From the NCBI GenBank assembly GCA_964534175.1, contig CAZHNS010000018.1, positions 1 through 50,350 on the forward strand: DNA of 50,350 nucleotides. Direction: 5' to 3'. This document shows positions 24,929 to 33,772 of the stretch, piece after piece (within the stretch, counting starts at the first letter, position 1; every line of letters begins with the position of its first letter). The notes under the pieces were generated by a model. That model saw nothing but the letters and a program-made list of their open reading frames with translations, was not told where the DNA came from and searched no databases. The DNA comes from JAFGHJ01 sp964534175. GTDB lineage: Bacteria; Hydrothermota; UBA3072. The translations under genes were made by a program, and so were the position numbers.

Positions 24929-25793
24929 AGCGTCTATCATAAATCGCTGTATAGAAAAATTACTTGTTCAATCAGCAGATGATTACGAAGTTATAGTAAT
25001 CGATGACGGCTCAAGCGATTCAACCCAGGATGATATGAAAAAAATAAAAGATAAGCGTTTTCGCTATTTTAGAAATAAAGAAAATAAAGGGCAGCCACAG
25101 GCAAGAAATAAAGGGATAAAGCACTCAAAAGGCGATATAATAATATTTATCGATTCTGATGTCCTGGTTGATAAAAACTTTATTCGGGATCACATAAACC
25201 TGCAAAAAAGAAGAGACAGACTGATTGTTCAGGGTATGGTGAGACACATACGCCGAATCGAAGATTACGGAAAAGCCAATTGGAAAATCGATGGACTATG
25301 TCTCGCCGGTCTTATTACTCAAAATGTCTCGGTAAAGAAAAAATATCTTGTCGAGTCAGGGGGATTTGACGAATCTTTTGGAGATACAATGGGTTACATG
25401 GATGTAGAAATAGGAAGAAGATTAAAAACCAAACTCGGATTAAAAACCATCTACGCTTTTAGAAGCTGCCTTGCCTGGCATCTTGATGGTTATGAAACAG
25501 AAGATAAAATCAGGTCTATTATAAAAAAATCCTACGAGAGAGGAAAAAATGCGGTAAGATTTTCAGAAAAATTCGGAAAAGGCGTTGCAGCTCGGCATCT
25601 AAAGAAAAATTATGCCGATTTAATCACAAAACTCTTCGGAACGGAACTTTGGGTAGAAAAAAAGGGTCTAACTTATTTGATAAGTCACAAAAACGGTTTC
25701 TCTTATCCTTTTCTTAAATGGATTATAAAATACCATTATAGAGGCAAAGGCATAAGAGATGCACTTACTGAAAAAAGAAATGAAGTTAAATGA
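24894..25793 (+). CDS. GT2-family glycosyltransferase, paralogue of the gene at 22786
   Basis: The block order matches the first GT2: IVVTYNRASI, EVIVIDDGSSDST, the metal site IIIFIDSDV near residue 83, VQGMVRHIRR, MGYMDVEIGRRL and AWHLDGYETEDK. Strong similarity over the full length suggests duplication with the GT4 gene between the copies. The protein lacks membrane segments. It is the last gene of the overlapping cluster. A new promoter for the Bat operon lies just downstream. Substrate unknown; adding the next sugar of the same chain is a reasonable guess. Confidence 0.9.
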   Translation: MKASAIVVTYNRASIINRCIEKLLVQSADDYEVIVIDDGSSDSTQDDMKKIKDKRFRYFRNKENKGQPQARNKGIKHSKGDIIIFIDSDVLVDKNFIRDHINLQKRRDRLIVQGMVRHIRRIEDYGKANWKIDGLCLAGLITQNVSVKKKYLVESGGFDESFGDTMGYMDVEIGRRLKTKLGLKTIYAFRSCLAWHLDGYETEDKIRSIIKKSYERGKNAVRFSEKFGKGVAARHLKKNYADLITKLFGTELWVEKKGLTYLISHKNGFSYPFLKWIIKYHYRGKGIRDALTEKRNEVK

Positions 25794-25821
25794 AAGCAAA
25801 CTATCAGGCTTACTGTGGGGG

Positions 25822-25849
25822 TTGACAAGAATTTAATGATAATTAAATT
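25822..25849 (+). promoter_or_regulatory. Putative promoter of the Bat operon
   Basis: TTGACA, 16 bases, TAAATT, about 45 bases before the moxR start. The -35 is perfect. Confidence 0.5.
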
Positions 25850-25892
25850 TGGGAGTCCCCATAACAAAACATATTAAATGGAAGGAGGTAAA

Positions 25893-26882
25893 ATGAGTGT
25901 AGATTTACAGAATCTTAATGCTGAAGCAAAAGATAAAAGCGCTATAATAGAAAACCTCTTTGCAGAAATCGGTAAATCTATTATAGGGCAAAGAGAAATT
26001 GTTGAAAAAACTATAATAGGTCTTCTTACGAGAGGACATATACTCATCGAGGGAGTTCCGGGGCTGGCTAAAACTTATATAATAAAAACACTGGCAGCAG
26101 CAGTAAAGGCTACTTTCAGGAGAATTCAGTTTACACCCGATCTCCTCCCGGCTGACATCACAGGAACACAGATATACAATCAGAAAACAGGTGATTTTAC
26201 ACCAAAGAAAGGTCCTCTCTTCGCGAACTTTATACTATCCGATGAGATAAACAGAGCTCCCCCAAAAGTTCAAAGCGCTTTGCTAGAAGCGATGCAGGAA
26301 AGACAGGTAACCATAGGGGAGGAAACCTACCCTTTGCCTGAGCCGTTTATGGTCCTTGCGACTCAGAACCCAATAGAACAGGAAGGAACATATCCTCTTC
26401 CCGAAGCACAGGTCGATAGATTTAAACAAAAACTCGTAATAACTTATCCCAATAAGGAAGAGGAAAAGAGGATAATGAAACAACAAACATCCGAGAAACT
26501 TCCTGTAACCAAACCTGTGGTAGATATAAAGAAGCTTAACTCGCTCAGGGATTTCATTTACAAGATTCACGCCGACGAAAAAATTAGGGATTATATAATC
26601 GATATAGTATTTGCCACCAGAAAACCTTCCGACTATGGGATTAAAGACCTCGATGTGTATATTAGGTACGGCGCGTCCCCGAGAGCTTCAATATATCTCT
26701 TTGAAGCCGCAAGAGCGCACGCATTCTTGCAGAGGCGTGGGTTCGTTATCCCCGAAGATGTAAAAGCGGCTGTGTATGACATCTTGCGGCACAGGATAAT
26801 ACTATCTTATGAAGCGGAAGCAGAAGGCGTAAAAGAAGAAGATATAATAAGAGATATCTTAGAAGCAATTGAAATCCCATAA
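25893..26882 (+). CDS. MoxR-family AAA+ ATPase
   Basis: MoxR ATPases act as chaperones that work with von Willebrand A (vWA) domain proteins. Walker A GVPGLAKT lies near residue 55 and Walker B FILSDEINRAPPKVQSALLEA near 108. Sensor 1 is in ATQNPIEQEGTYPLPEAQ and the arginine-finger region in YGASPRASIY. The real start is ATG at 25893, five bases after GGAGG; an upstream ATG at 25878 contains that ribosome site. It opens the Bat operon, where the order MoxR, DUF58, vWA proteins is typical. A 270-base spacer holding a dispersed repeat separates it from the DUF58 gene. Confidence 0.95.
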   Translation: MSVDLQNLNAEAKDKSAIIENLFAEIGKSIIGQREIVEKTIIGLLTRGHILIEGVPGLAKTYIIKTLAAAVKATFRRIQFTPDLLPADITGTQIYNQKTGDFTPKKGPLFANFILSDEINRAPPKVQSALLEAMQERQVTIGEETYPLPEPFMVLATQNPIEQEGTYPLPEAQVDRFKQKLVITYPNKEEEKRIMKQQTSEKLPVTKPVVDIKKLNSLRDFIYKIHADEKIRDYIIDIVFATRKPSDYGIKDLDVYIRYGASPRASIYLFEAARAHAFLQRRGFVIPEDVKAAVYDILRHRIILSYEAEAEGVKEEDIIRDILEAIEIP

Positions 26883-26883
26883 C

Positions 26884-26896
26884 GTGGCAGAGCCAC
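26884..26896. other. Small hairpin at the moxR stop
   Basis: GTGGC, loop AGA, GCCAC: a 5-bp stem right after the moxR stop codon, without a T tract. It could stabilise the moxR message end or be chance. Confidence 0.3.
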
Positions 26897-26897
26897 T

Positions 26898-27080
26898 AAA
26901 ATGTAAAATTTAAATATCAAAATGGAAAATGACAGATCAAAATTTAAAAATTTAAGAAAAAAAGAGACAACAGGTACTTCTAAAGGAATAAATCTCTTTT
27001 TATGTTTGCTGTTTGGGGAGGTGGGATAATTTTTCATTTTTATTTGTCATTTTGCTTTTTAATTTTTGATGTTTAATTTG
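26898..27080. repeat. Paired AT-rich intergenic repeat inside the Bat operon, copy B
   Basis: The left arm (26898-26955) and right arm (27021-27079) are imperfect inverted copies. The right arm is preceded by GGGAGGTGGGATAATTTT in near-identical form to copy C. An inner AAAAAGAGA...TCTCTTTTT stem lies between the arms. It separates moxR from the rest of the operon. Confidence 0.7.
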
Positions 27081-27152
27081 TTATGGGAACGAAACTAAAC
27101 GAAAAATGTTTTATAAAAATATAAGAATTGATAGATATTGTGGTCTGGAACT

Positions 27153-28037
27153 ATGGAAGAACGCATTAAAGATATACTAAAAGAAGTAAGACAAATAGAG
27201 ATTGAGTCTAAAAAGGTCGTTAATACTCTTTTCGGAGGAGAATATAAAAGCTCTTTTAAAGGTAAAGGAATGGAATTTCATGAAGTTCGTGACTACTTTA
27301 TCGGTGACGACATAAGAAATATTGACTGGAATGTTACTGCAAGAATGAATCATCCTTTCGTCAAACGCTTCGTAGAGGAAAGAGAGTTAACTATTTTTAT
27401 AATAGCCGACTGCAGCGGTTCGGGAAATTTCGGGACAAAAAAAGAAAAGAAAAAAGATCTGATAGCCAGAATAGCAGCTCTCTTTGCGTTCTCAGCCGAA
27501 AAGAACAACGACAAAGCAGGGCTTTTAATGTTTTCGGATAAGGTAGAACATTACTTGCCTCCCGCTAAAGGAAGAAGGCACACTCTTCATATAATTAGGG
27601 ATATTTTGTTATTCGAAGGAGAAAGCAAAAAAACCAATCCGGTACCAGCTATGGAATTCTCTCAAGGGGTACTTCGCCATGGTTCTATCGTTATTTTTAT
27701 TTCCGACTTTTTAGGAGAAAACTTCAATGTTGAGCATATAAAGATGCCTCTTTCTCTTATGGCAAAGAAGTTCGATCTTATCCCGATTTTAGTTCGTGAT
27801 CCTCTCGAAAGTGAGTTTGGAATAAAGGGAAAAATAACCTTTCTAGACGCGGAAACCGAAAAGATAAAAATGTTCGACGGGAAAGAACTAACTCAAAAAC
27901 TTAAAGAAATTCGGGAATCTAGAGACGAAGAATTGAACCGGTTGTTTAACATCAATGGACTCGATAGAATAGAAATTGCGACCGGAGAAGATTACGTCGG
28001 CTCAATACATCGTCTCTTCCAGAAGAGGCTCCCTTGA
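27153..28037 (+). CDS. DUF58 protein with vWA-like domain (Bat operon)
   Basis: DUF58 proteins accompany MoxR ATPases and are thought to form part of an envelope stress complex. The family motif DIRNIDWNVTARM lies near residue 58, followed by a vWA-like opening FIIADCSGSGNFG, where the metal-site pattern DxSxS is altered to DCSGS. No membrane segment is visible, so it is probably cytoplasmic. I choose ATG at 27153 over a TTG at 27138; the ribosome site is weak. Its stop overlaps the next start as TTGA. Because no clear promoter follows the repeat, readthrough from moxR is likely. Confidence 0.9.
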   Translation: MEERIKDILKEVRQIEIESKKVVNTLFGGEYKSSFKGKGMEFHEVRDYFIGDDIRNIDWNVTARMNHPFVKRFVEERELTIFIIADCSGSGNFGTKKEKKKDLIARIAALFAFSAEKNNDKAGLLMFSDKVEHYLPPAKGRRHTLHIIRDILLFEGESKKTNPVPAMEFSQGVLRHGSIVIFISDFLGENFNVEHIKMPLSLMAKKFDLIPILVRDPLESEFGIKGKITFLDAETEKIKMFDGKELTQKLKEIRESRDEELNRLFNINGLDRIEIATGEDYVGSIHRLFQKRLP

Positions 28038-28828
28038 TATTGTTATATCTTTTTTCGGTACTGACACTTAAGATAACCCCCGATTCTTTAACTGTGGGAG
28101 ACACGATAATCGCCAACTTAAAAGGAGCGCTGCCTGACACCGTCTCGGTTATAATGCCGGATTCTTTTCCAGATATAATAATCCTGGATTCATTAAGGAG
28201 AATTACGGATACTACAGCTACGGTAAAATTTGCTTCGTTCTCAACCGGGAGTCAGGATTTTAAAATAAAAGTAAACAAAGATACTTTGAAGGCGACTTAT
28301 CTTGTAAACTCTGTACTGGAACCTGAAAATAAAGGCTTGTCACCAATTTGGGGACCTTTTGGGTTTTTTAACTGGCATTATCTTCTGTACCTGTTAGCTA
28401 TTCCAATAGCTCTTGTATCTTATCTTTTGTTTAGAAAATTAAGAAAGGAAAAGACCGCATTTGTCGAAACCGAACAGATGGATCCGGCAGAAGAAGCGCT
28501 CATAAACTTGAAAATACTGGAAGAAAAAGTGAACTCGTGGAATTGGAATAAACTCTATACCTCCTTATCTTATATTTCCAGAAGATACATAGAAAGGAAG
28601 GCGAACATTCCGGCTGTTGAAGCTACCACTTCCGAACTTATCCCTTTAATCAAAAAGGAAGGACTTACTTTGTTCATCCCTCTAACAAGACAATTCCCGG
28701 ATTGGGACTTAATAAAATTCGCGGACGAACAATCAACTAAGGAAAAATTCGAAAAAGATATTGTACTGGCAAGAAATATAATAGAACAAAAGGAAAAAGA
28801 AGGCGAGGAAGATGATTCACTTCAATAA
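28034..28828 (+). CDS. BatD-like membrane protein of the Bat operon
   Basis: A 264-residue protein with an N-terminal hydrophobic signal, an Ig-like extracytoplasmic region (TPDSLTVGDTI onward), one membrane segment near residues 117-136 (WHYLLYLLAIPIALVSYLLF) and a helical cytoplasmic tail. The layout and position between DUF58 and batA match small uncharacterised proteins of FCB Bat operons, a reduced form of the BatD architecture. The tail (SYISRRYIERKANIPAVEAT) resembles the cytoplasmic end of BatD-type and DUF4381-type proteins. The start is TTG at 28034, overlapping the DUF58 stop by four bases. Role unknown beyond operon membership. Confidence 0.75.
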   Translation: MILLYLFSVLTLKITPDSLTVGDTIIANLKGALPDTVSVIMPDSFPDIIILDSLRRITDTTATVKFASFSTGSQDFKIKVNKDTLKATYLVNSVLEPENKGLSPIWGPFGFFNWHYLLYLLAIPIALVSYLLFRKLRKEKTAFVETEQMDPAEEALINLKILEEKVNSWNWNKLYTSLSYISRRYIERKANIPAVEATTSELIPLIKKEGLTLFIPLTRQFPDWDLIKFADEQSTKEKFEKDIVLARNIIEQKEKEGEEDDSLQ

Positions 28829-29783
28829 TCCCTTTTATCTAATTGGGCTTATACTAGTGCCACTCTTCTATTTCCTTAATAAGAAAAGAAATCCGGCTTC
28901 TATACTTTACTCCGACACTTCGTGCGTAGGAATAAAACCGGCAAGTGAATTCTACACCAGACTCAGGGATTACTTGATATTAGCAATTACAGCATTCATG
29001 TTTATCGGTCTTGCACGCCCTCAAAGAGGCTACGAGACAGAAATAATACATAAGAAGGGTATCGATATTATTCTTGTAATGGATATTTCCGGTTCTATGA
29101 GAGCCGCCGATTTTGAACCTAATCGCCTTGAAGCAGCAAAAAGGCTTGGAAGTGAATTCATTGACATGAGAAGCGGAGACAGAATAGGGCTGGTCGTATA
29201 TGCAAAAGAAGGATTAATACAAGCCCCATTAACTCTCGACCATGAATTAGTCAAAGAACAGATAAAATCTCTCGAATTTGATCTTCTGCCGGACGGCACT
29301 GCCATAGGAATGGGAATAACCTACGGAACTTTTCTACTGTCCGGTTCGACTAGTAAAAACAAAATTATGGTGCTTCTTACGGATGGAAGAAATAATGCCG
29401 GTAACATCGATCCGGAGACCGCTGCAAAAAACGCACTCGATGCGGGAATTAAGATTTATGCTATCGGAATTGGTAAAAGGGGGGAAGTGCCTTTCCCTGC
29501 ACAAAACGCTTTTGGAATCAAGCGCTATGTCAATGCAAATTTCGAAATCAACGATGAAGTACTAACGAAAATCGCAGACCAAACAGGGGGAGAATACTTC
29601 CGGGCCACCTCCGGCGAAGCGCTAAAAGAGATATATGAAAGAATAGATAAAATGGAAAAAACTATTTTTAAAGTCGAAAAAATAGCAAAATACAATGAGA
29701 GACTGCACCTTGCTTTAATACCTGCTTTACTTTTGTTTATTATTATTTTCGTTGAGCCCGTAATAACAAGGAGAATACCATGA
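28812..29783 (+). CDS. batA: BatA, vWA-domain membrane protein
   Basis: Two N-terminal membrane segments and one at the C-terminus enclose a vWA domain. The metal-ion-dependent adhesion site is intact: DISGSM near residue 93, a conserved Thr in LLPDGTAIG and LLTDGRNN. Bat proteins are linked to aerotolerance in Bacteroides and to stress survival in Leptospira. They probably form a complex in the cytoplasmic membrane regulated by MoxR. The start overlaps the previous gene by 17 bases and the stop overlaps batB by four. Length (323) is typical. Confidence 0.93.
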   Translation: MIHFNNPFYLIGLILVPLFYFLNKKRNPASILYSDTSCVGIKPASEFYTRLRDYLILAITAFMFIGLARPQRGYETEIIHKKGIDIILVMDISGSMRAADFEPNRLEAAKRLGSEFIDMRSGDRIGLVVYAKEGLIQAPLTLDHELVKEQIKSLEFDLLPDGTAIGMGITYGTFLLSGSTSKNKIMVLLTDGRNNAGNIDPETAAKNALDAGIKIYAIGIGKRGEVPFPAQNAFGIKRYVNANFEINDEVLTKIADQTGGEYFRATSGEALKEIYERIDKMEKTIFKVEKIAKYNERLHLALIPALLLFIIIFVEPVITRRIP

Positions 29784-30769
29784 ACTGGGCAAAACCGATT
29801 TTTCTGCAATTTCTCTACCTCGTACCAATTGCAATAATATTAGTAATCTACAGACGAGGCAGAAATAAAAAATTAATAAAAAGCATCGCTGACACTCCAT
29901 TAGTTGAAACTATCTGGAAAGAAAACAGAAAAACTTCTCTGTGGAAAGAAATCTTACTTATATTATCATTAACTTTCTTAATCTTAAGCGCAGCAAGACC
30001 AAGATGGGGAAGAATATTATCTATCACTCAAGCAGAAGGTTACAACGTAGTTTTTGCTCTCGATGCATCTTCAAGCATGCTTGCCCAGGATGTCAAAGGA
30101 GGGCGCATCAATAAAGCTAAAGAATCAATCAAAGCCGCACTGGGACAATTACCGGGAAGCCGCTTCGGGCTTGTGGCTTTTTCTGGAAAAGCTTATAAGC
30201 TATGCCCTTTAACTACGGATATAAACTCTTTTAAACTTTTTGTCGATCTTGTAGAACCCTCTCTCATACCAACAGAAGGGACAGATATAGGAGGGGCTAT
30301 AAGAAAGTCTATGGAATTATTCTCCGAGAAAATGAGCGGTTCAAAGATTATTATAATAGTAACTGACGGAGAAAATACAAGAGGAGATCCGAGGGTGGAC
30401 GCTTTAAATGCAAGAAAAGAGGGTGTAAAAATCTTTACAATATCTGCGGGAACAAAAGAAGGTGCGCCTATTCCAAAGTTCGATGAGACCGGCAAATTCT
30501 CTGAATACTTAAAAGACGAAAATGGGAAACCGCATATTTCCATTGTAAATCAGGATATGTTAAAACTGATTGCGAGAGCAGGAAATGGAGCTTTTTTAGA
30601 GGGAGAAGGAGTGGAATTGGGTATTCTAATAAAACTTTTCAGAGGTCTTCGAACCGGTAAGTTTTCCGCGGAAAAAGTTGAGCACTATCAGGAAAAATAT
30701 ATTTTCTTTTTAATACCGGCGCTTTTATTTCTTATCCTAGCGAACCTCTTAAAAACGGAGGAGGAATGA
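29780..30769 (+). CDS. batB: BatB, vWA-domain membrane protein
   Basis: Same architecture as BatA: membrane segments near residues 7-20, 55-72 and at the C-terminus around a vWA domain. The metal site reads DASSSM (DxSxS kept), with IPTEGTDIGGA and IVTDGENTRGDP completing it. BatA and BatB are paralogues thought to interact. The gene overlaps batA and batC by four bases each, so the operon is tightly coupled. No anomaly was seen. Confidence 0.92.
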   Translation: MNWAKPIFLQFLYLVPIAIILVIYRRGRNKKLIKSIADTPLVETIWKENRKTSLWKEILLILSLTFLILSAARPRWGRILSITQAEGYNVVFALDASSSMLAQDVKGGRINKAKESIKAALGQLPGSRFGLVAFSGKAYKLCPLTTDINSFKLFVDLVEPSLIPTEGTDIGGAIRKSMELFSEKMSGSKIIIIVTDGENTRGDPRVDALNARKEGVKIFTISAGTKEGAPIPKFDETGKFSEYLKDENGKPHISIVNQDMLKLIARAGNGAFLEGEGVELGILIKLFRGLRTGKFSAEKVEHYQEKYIFFLIPALLFLILANLLKTEEE

Positions 30770-31350
30770 TACTACTACTTTTAATTGCTCTGGATATGTC
30801 TCCTTTAGTAAATAAAGCCAATAAACTTTATCAAAAAGAAAAGTATGAAGAAGCTTATGAGATATACAAAGATGCTTCGATACTCTATCCTGATAACAAA
30901 AAAATAAAATTCAATCTGGCTGACTGCGCATACCAACTAAAAAGATACAGAGAAGCAGGTGATGAGTTTGCGCGATTAACAACATCTAAAAATAAAGATT
31001 TAAGGCAAAAAAGTTTCTATAATTTGGGAAACGTTTTTATGGAAGCCAAGCAGTTCGACCAGGCGATTTCTTCTTACAAACAGGCTCTGCTGCTGAACCC
31101 AAAAGATATGCGCGCGAAAAGAAATCTGGAAATAGCTAAAATGATGCAACAACAGCAAAAAGAGGATAAAAAAGATAAACAACAGGAACAACAACAGCAA
31201 CAACAACAGCAGCAACAACAACAACAGCAACAACAACAATCTTCCACCCAGAAAAAAATAAATGAAGCTTTGAAAAACGAACAAAAAGAAACAATGAAAA
31301 AAGCCCTGAAGCAGAAAGGCGGAGGGGCAGAAGACGCTGGCAAATGGTGA
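30766..31350 (+). CDS. batC: BatC, TPR protein with a long polyglutamine tract
   Basis: The first 125 residues are tetratricopeptide repeats (ANKLYQKEKYEEAYEIYKDA, YNLGNVFMEAKQFDQAISSY), which bind partner proteins. A charged tail follows with 17 consecutive glutamines (31189-31239) encoded by mixed CAA/CAG codons, then a helical end. BatC proteins usually have a Q/E/K-rich tail, but such a pure polyQ run is long. A short hydrophobic N-terminus (MILLLLIALD) may serve as signal or anchor. It overlaps batB by four bases and batD by seven. The partner is presumed to be the BatA/BatB complex. Confidence 0.88.
   Translation: MILLLLIALDMSPLVNKANKLYQKEKYEEAYEIYKDASILYPDNKKIKFNLADCAYQLKRYREAGDEFARLTTSKNKDLRQKSFYNLGNVFMEAKQFDQAISSYKQALLLNPKDMRAKRNLEIAKMMQQQQKEDKKDKQQEQQQQQQQQQQQQQQQQQSSTQKKINEALKNEQKETMKKALKQKGGGAEDAGKW
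31189..31239 (+). repeat. CAA/CAG repeat coding for 17 glutamines in batC
   Basis: Seventeen uninterrupted glutamine codons, mostly CAA with some CAG. On the opposite strand the same DNA gives long Leu or Cys runs, which are artefacts. Confidence 0.9.
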
Positions 31351-33041
31351 TATTAATAATTCTTTCTCTTACCTTCACGGCTTCGGTGGATCAAACTATT
31401 GTTCCCATGGGAGAGTCGTTTAACGTCACTGTAACTATCGAGGGAGAAGACCTCGGAGGAGTAGGGACTCCTTCTGCTCCTAATATATCCGGGGTAGAGA
31501 TTCTAGGCTCCTCGAGATCGCAATCTACTCAGATCAATTTTATCAACGGAAAACTCACTAAATCAACAAGTTACATCTATGACTATCAAATGATCGCAAG
31601 AAAAGAAGGGCCGTTCACAATACCAGCTTTCACCTTGACCTATAAAGGAAAGAAATACTCGACAGATCCAATAAAAATAAGCGTCCAGAAAGGAATCCCG
31701 CGAAGAACCGTGCCTCCGCCTGTCAGGGACCAAGATTTTAGAACAGAATCAAGAGATTTTAGAGCTATTTTTCTTGAAACAGAAGTATCAAAAAGTTCCG
31801 TATATCCCGGGGAACCTATAATTGTTACTCATTATCTTTACGTAAAAACGTCACTAAGTGATGTCCAGCTAACAGGGCCCCCAACTTACGAAAACGTATG
31901 GGTTGAAAACATACAATCTCCAACAAGATTGAACTTCCAAACGACAACAAAAAACGGAATAAGATATGAGAGATCACTTATAAAACAGGATATTATATTC
32001 CCTCTCTCTGAAAAAAACGTCCTAATCAATCCATTTTCGTTGCAGGTTATAACAAGAGGAGATATGTTCTCGTTTTTTGGTCAAAGGAAAATAATTTCAT
32101 CCGAAGCTAAAACAATAAGAGTAAAACCTTTCCCTTCTGAGCGTCCCTCAGAATTCATCGACGCCGTAGGCAAACTAGATATTTCAACAGATTTAGATAC
32201 TTTAAACCTTCGAGTCGACTCTCCATTCTCTTTTAAAATAATTATCGAGGGAGAAGGGAACTTGAATTTGTTATCTCCTCCGAAATTCCCCGAATCAAGA
32301 AAACTAAACGCTTACCCTCCGGAATCCAAAGCGAATACTAAAACATCGGGGGGGACTCTAAAGGGAGAGCGGATTTTTACTTATCTTATAACTCCAAAGG
32401 TTTCGGGAATAATCGAAATTCCCGAGATAAAATGGGCATACTTCGACATTCAAAAGAAAACATTTGTAAGCAAAAAGATAGGACCATGGCAAATTCAGGT
32501 AATACCGTCAAGCGAAATAGGTTCTTCAGAGCAAGAAAAGGAACAAAGAAATAAAGACATAGCCTACATTTTACCTGTAAGCAACAAAGCGGTTTCGCTA
32601 ATGCCTAAGTTTTTACCCTTATTCTTCTTACCTTCCCTTATATTACTGATAGTAGCCTTCTATTACGTGATAGACATGCGAAAAACCCTCGGAGATAGCC
32701 GATACGCAAGTTTAAAAGTAATACCAAGACAACTAAAGAGCGGTTTCAGAAAATTAGAGAAAGAAATAAACAGCAACAATATTACTCAATTTTATGAAGA
32801 TTTAACCCGTGTTCTTCTAAAATTTCTCAAATTAAAATTCAGTTTAGAAGTTTTCGGAATGAAAAAGAAAGACCTACTCTCGGTCCTGCAGAGTAAAAAA
32901 GCTCCGGAGAAAACCCTTAACTTAATTGAAGAAATACTTGTGAAAAGCGAAACTGTTCGTTTTACATCTTTAAAGCCTGCTCGGGAAGAAATGTCAGAGG
33001 ATTTAAAGAAGCTAAGGGAGGTTATCAATGCTCTGCATTAG
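31344..33041 (+). CDS. batD: BatD (oxygen tolerance) membrane protein
   Basis: A 565-residue protein beginning with a short signal-like segment, then several Ig-like extracytoplasmic domains. The openings SVDQTIVPMGESFNVTVTIEGEDL and VSKSSVYPGEPIIVTHYLYV are characteristic of BatD. A membrane segment lies near residues 418-438 (MPKFLPLFFLPSLILLIVAF), followed by a cytoplasmic helical tail. BatD is thought to scaffold the vWA proteins in the envelope. Start at ATG 31344 overlaps batC by seven bases and the end overlaps batE by 14. Length and order are normal. Confidence 0.93.
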   Translation: MVILIILSLTFTASVDQTIVPMGESFNVTVTIEGEDLGGVGTPSAPNISGVEILGSSRSQSTQINFINGKLTKSTSYIYDYQMIARKEGPFTIPAFTLTYKGKKYSTDPIKISVQKGIPRRTVPPPVRDQDFRTESRDFRAIFLETEVSKSSVYPGEPIIVTHYLYVKTSLSDVQLTGPPTYENVWVENIQSPTRLNFQTTTKNGIRYERSLIKQDIIFPLSEKNVLINPFSLQVITRGDMFSFFGQRKIISSEAKTIRVKPFPSERPSEFIDAVGKLDISTDLDTLNLRVDSPFSFKIIIEGEGNLNLLSPPKFPESRKLNAYPPESKANTKTSGGTLKGERIFTYLITPKVSGIIEIPEIKWAYFDIQKKTFVSKKIGPWQIQVIPSSEIGSSEQEKEQRNKDIAYILPVSNKAVSLMPKFLPLFFLPSLILLIVAFYYVIDMRKTLGDSRYASLKVIPRQLKSGFRKLEKEINSNNITQFYEDLTRVLLKFLKLKFSLEVFGMKKKDLLSVLQSKKAPEKTLNLIEEILVKSETVRFTSLKPAREEMSEDLKKLREVINALH

Positions 33042-33744
33042 CCTTTTAATGCTTCTTTCCCAAACAACACCTTCTGCGGGAGAAGAATGTTATAAAAATG
33101 GAGAATACGCGAAAGCTCTCGAAGAATACAATAAATACCTCGATAGAGGAATACAAAATGAGGAGTTATATTTAAATATTGGAAACTGCTACTATAGAAT
33201 GGGAGATTTCGGTAAGAGTCTCCTGTATTACAGAAGAGGATGGTTTCTCGATCCTTCTAACGAAAATATCTTAAATAACATTTCCCTGTTTAAAAAAGAA
33301 GTCTCAAATCCAAACCCATTTATTTCTTTCCTCTCGAAAATAATTGACAGAATTTCTCTGCGGGTTTTTTCTTACCTTCTAATTTTATCTTTTTCTCTTT
33401 TAGTTATAATTGTTGCAATACGCCTTATTCAAACGGTAAAATTAATTAATTTCCCTACTAATTTTTTTCTGATTTTAGCTGGTTTGTTTTTTGTTTTCTC
33501 TCTAACAGGTTTTTCAATCTGGTACGGCAGAGTAAAATCCAAATGGGTGGTTACCATCGAAACCACTATGGCATATAGCGGTCCGAATGAAGAATTTAAG
33601 GAACTTATGAGAGTGGATAAAGCGGAAGAAGGTTCTCTCGTAAGAGAAGATGGCGGTTGGTGGCTTGTACACTTCCGTTCCGGAGAAGGTGGCTGGATAG
33701 ACTCAACCACTGCCGCACTGGTTATTCCGTCTTCAAATAATTAA
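33028..33744 (+). CDS. batE: BatE, TPR and SH3 domain membrane protein
   Basis: The order is N-terminal signal or anchor, TPR repeats (YKNGEYAKALEEYNKYLDRG, YLNIGNCYYRMGDFGKSLLY), two membrane segments around residues 111-160, and a C-terminal bacterial SH3 domain (MAYSGPNEEFKELMRVDKAEE then VREDGGWWLVHF). This is the usual BatE layout. SH3 domains of this type often bind peptidoglycan or peptides. It closes the Bat operon; no strong terminator follows before the convergent gene at 33773. Confidence 0.92.
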   Translation: MLCISLLMLLSQTTPSAGEECYKNGEYAKALEEYNKYLDRGIQNEELYLNIGNCYYRMGDFGKSLLYYRRGWFLDPSNENILNNISLFKKEVSNPNPFISFLSKIIDRISLRVFSYLLILSFSLLVIIVAIRLIQTVKLINFPTNFFLILAGLFFVFSLTGFSIWYGRVKSKWVVTIETTMAYSGPNEEFKELMRVDKAEEGSLVREDGGWWLVHFRSGEGGWIDSTTAALVIPSSNN

Positions 33745-33772
33745 CCACAGATTTCACAAGATTATGATACTT

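Noticed and set aside
31000..31378. Reverse-strand frames with long Leu or Cys runs opposite batC
   Set aside because: They are mirror readings of the CAA/CAG glutamine repeat and lie wholly inside batC, with no ribosome site.
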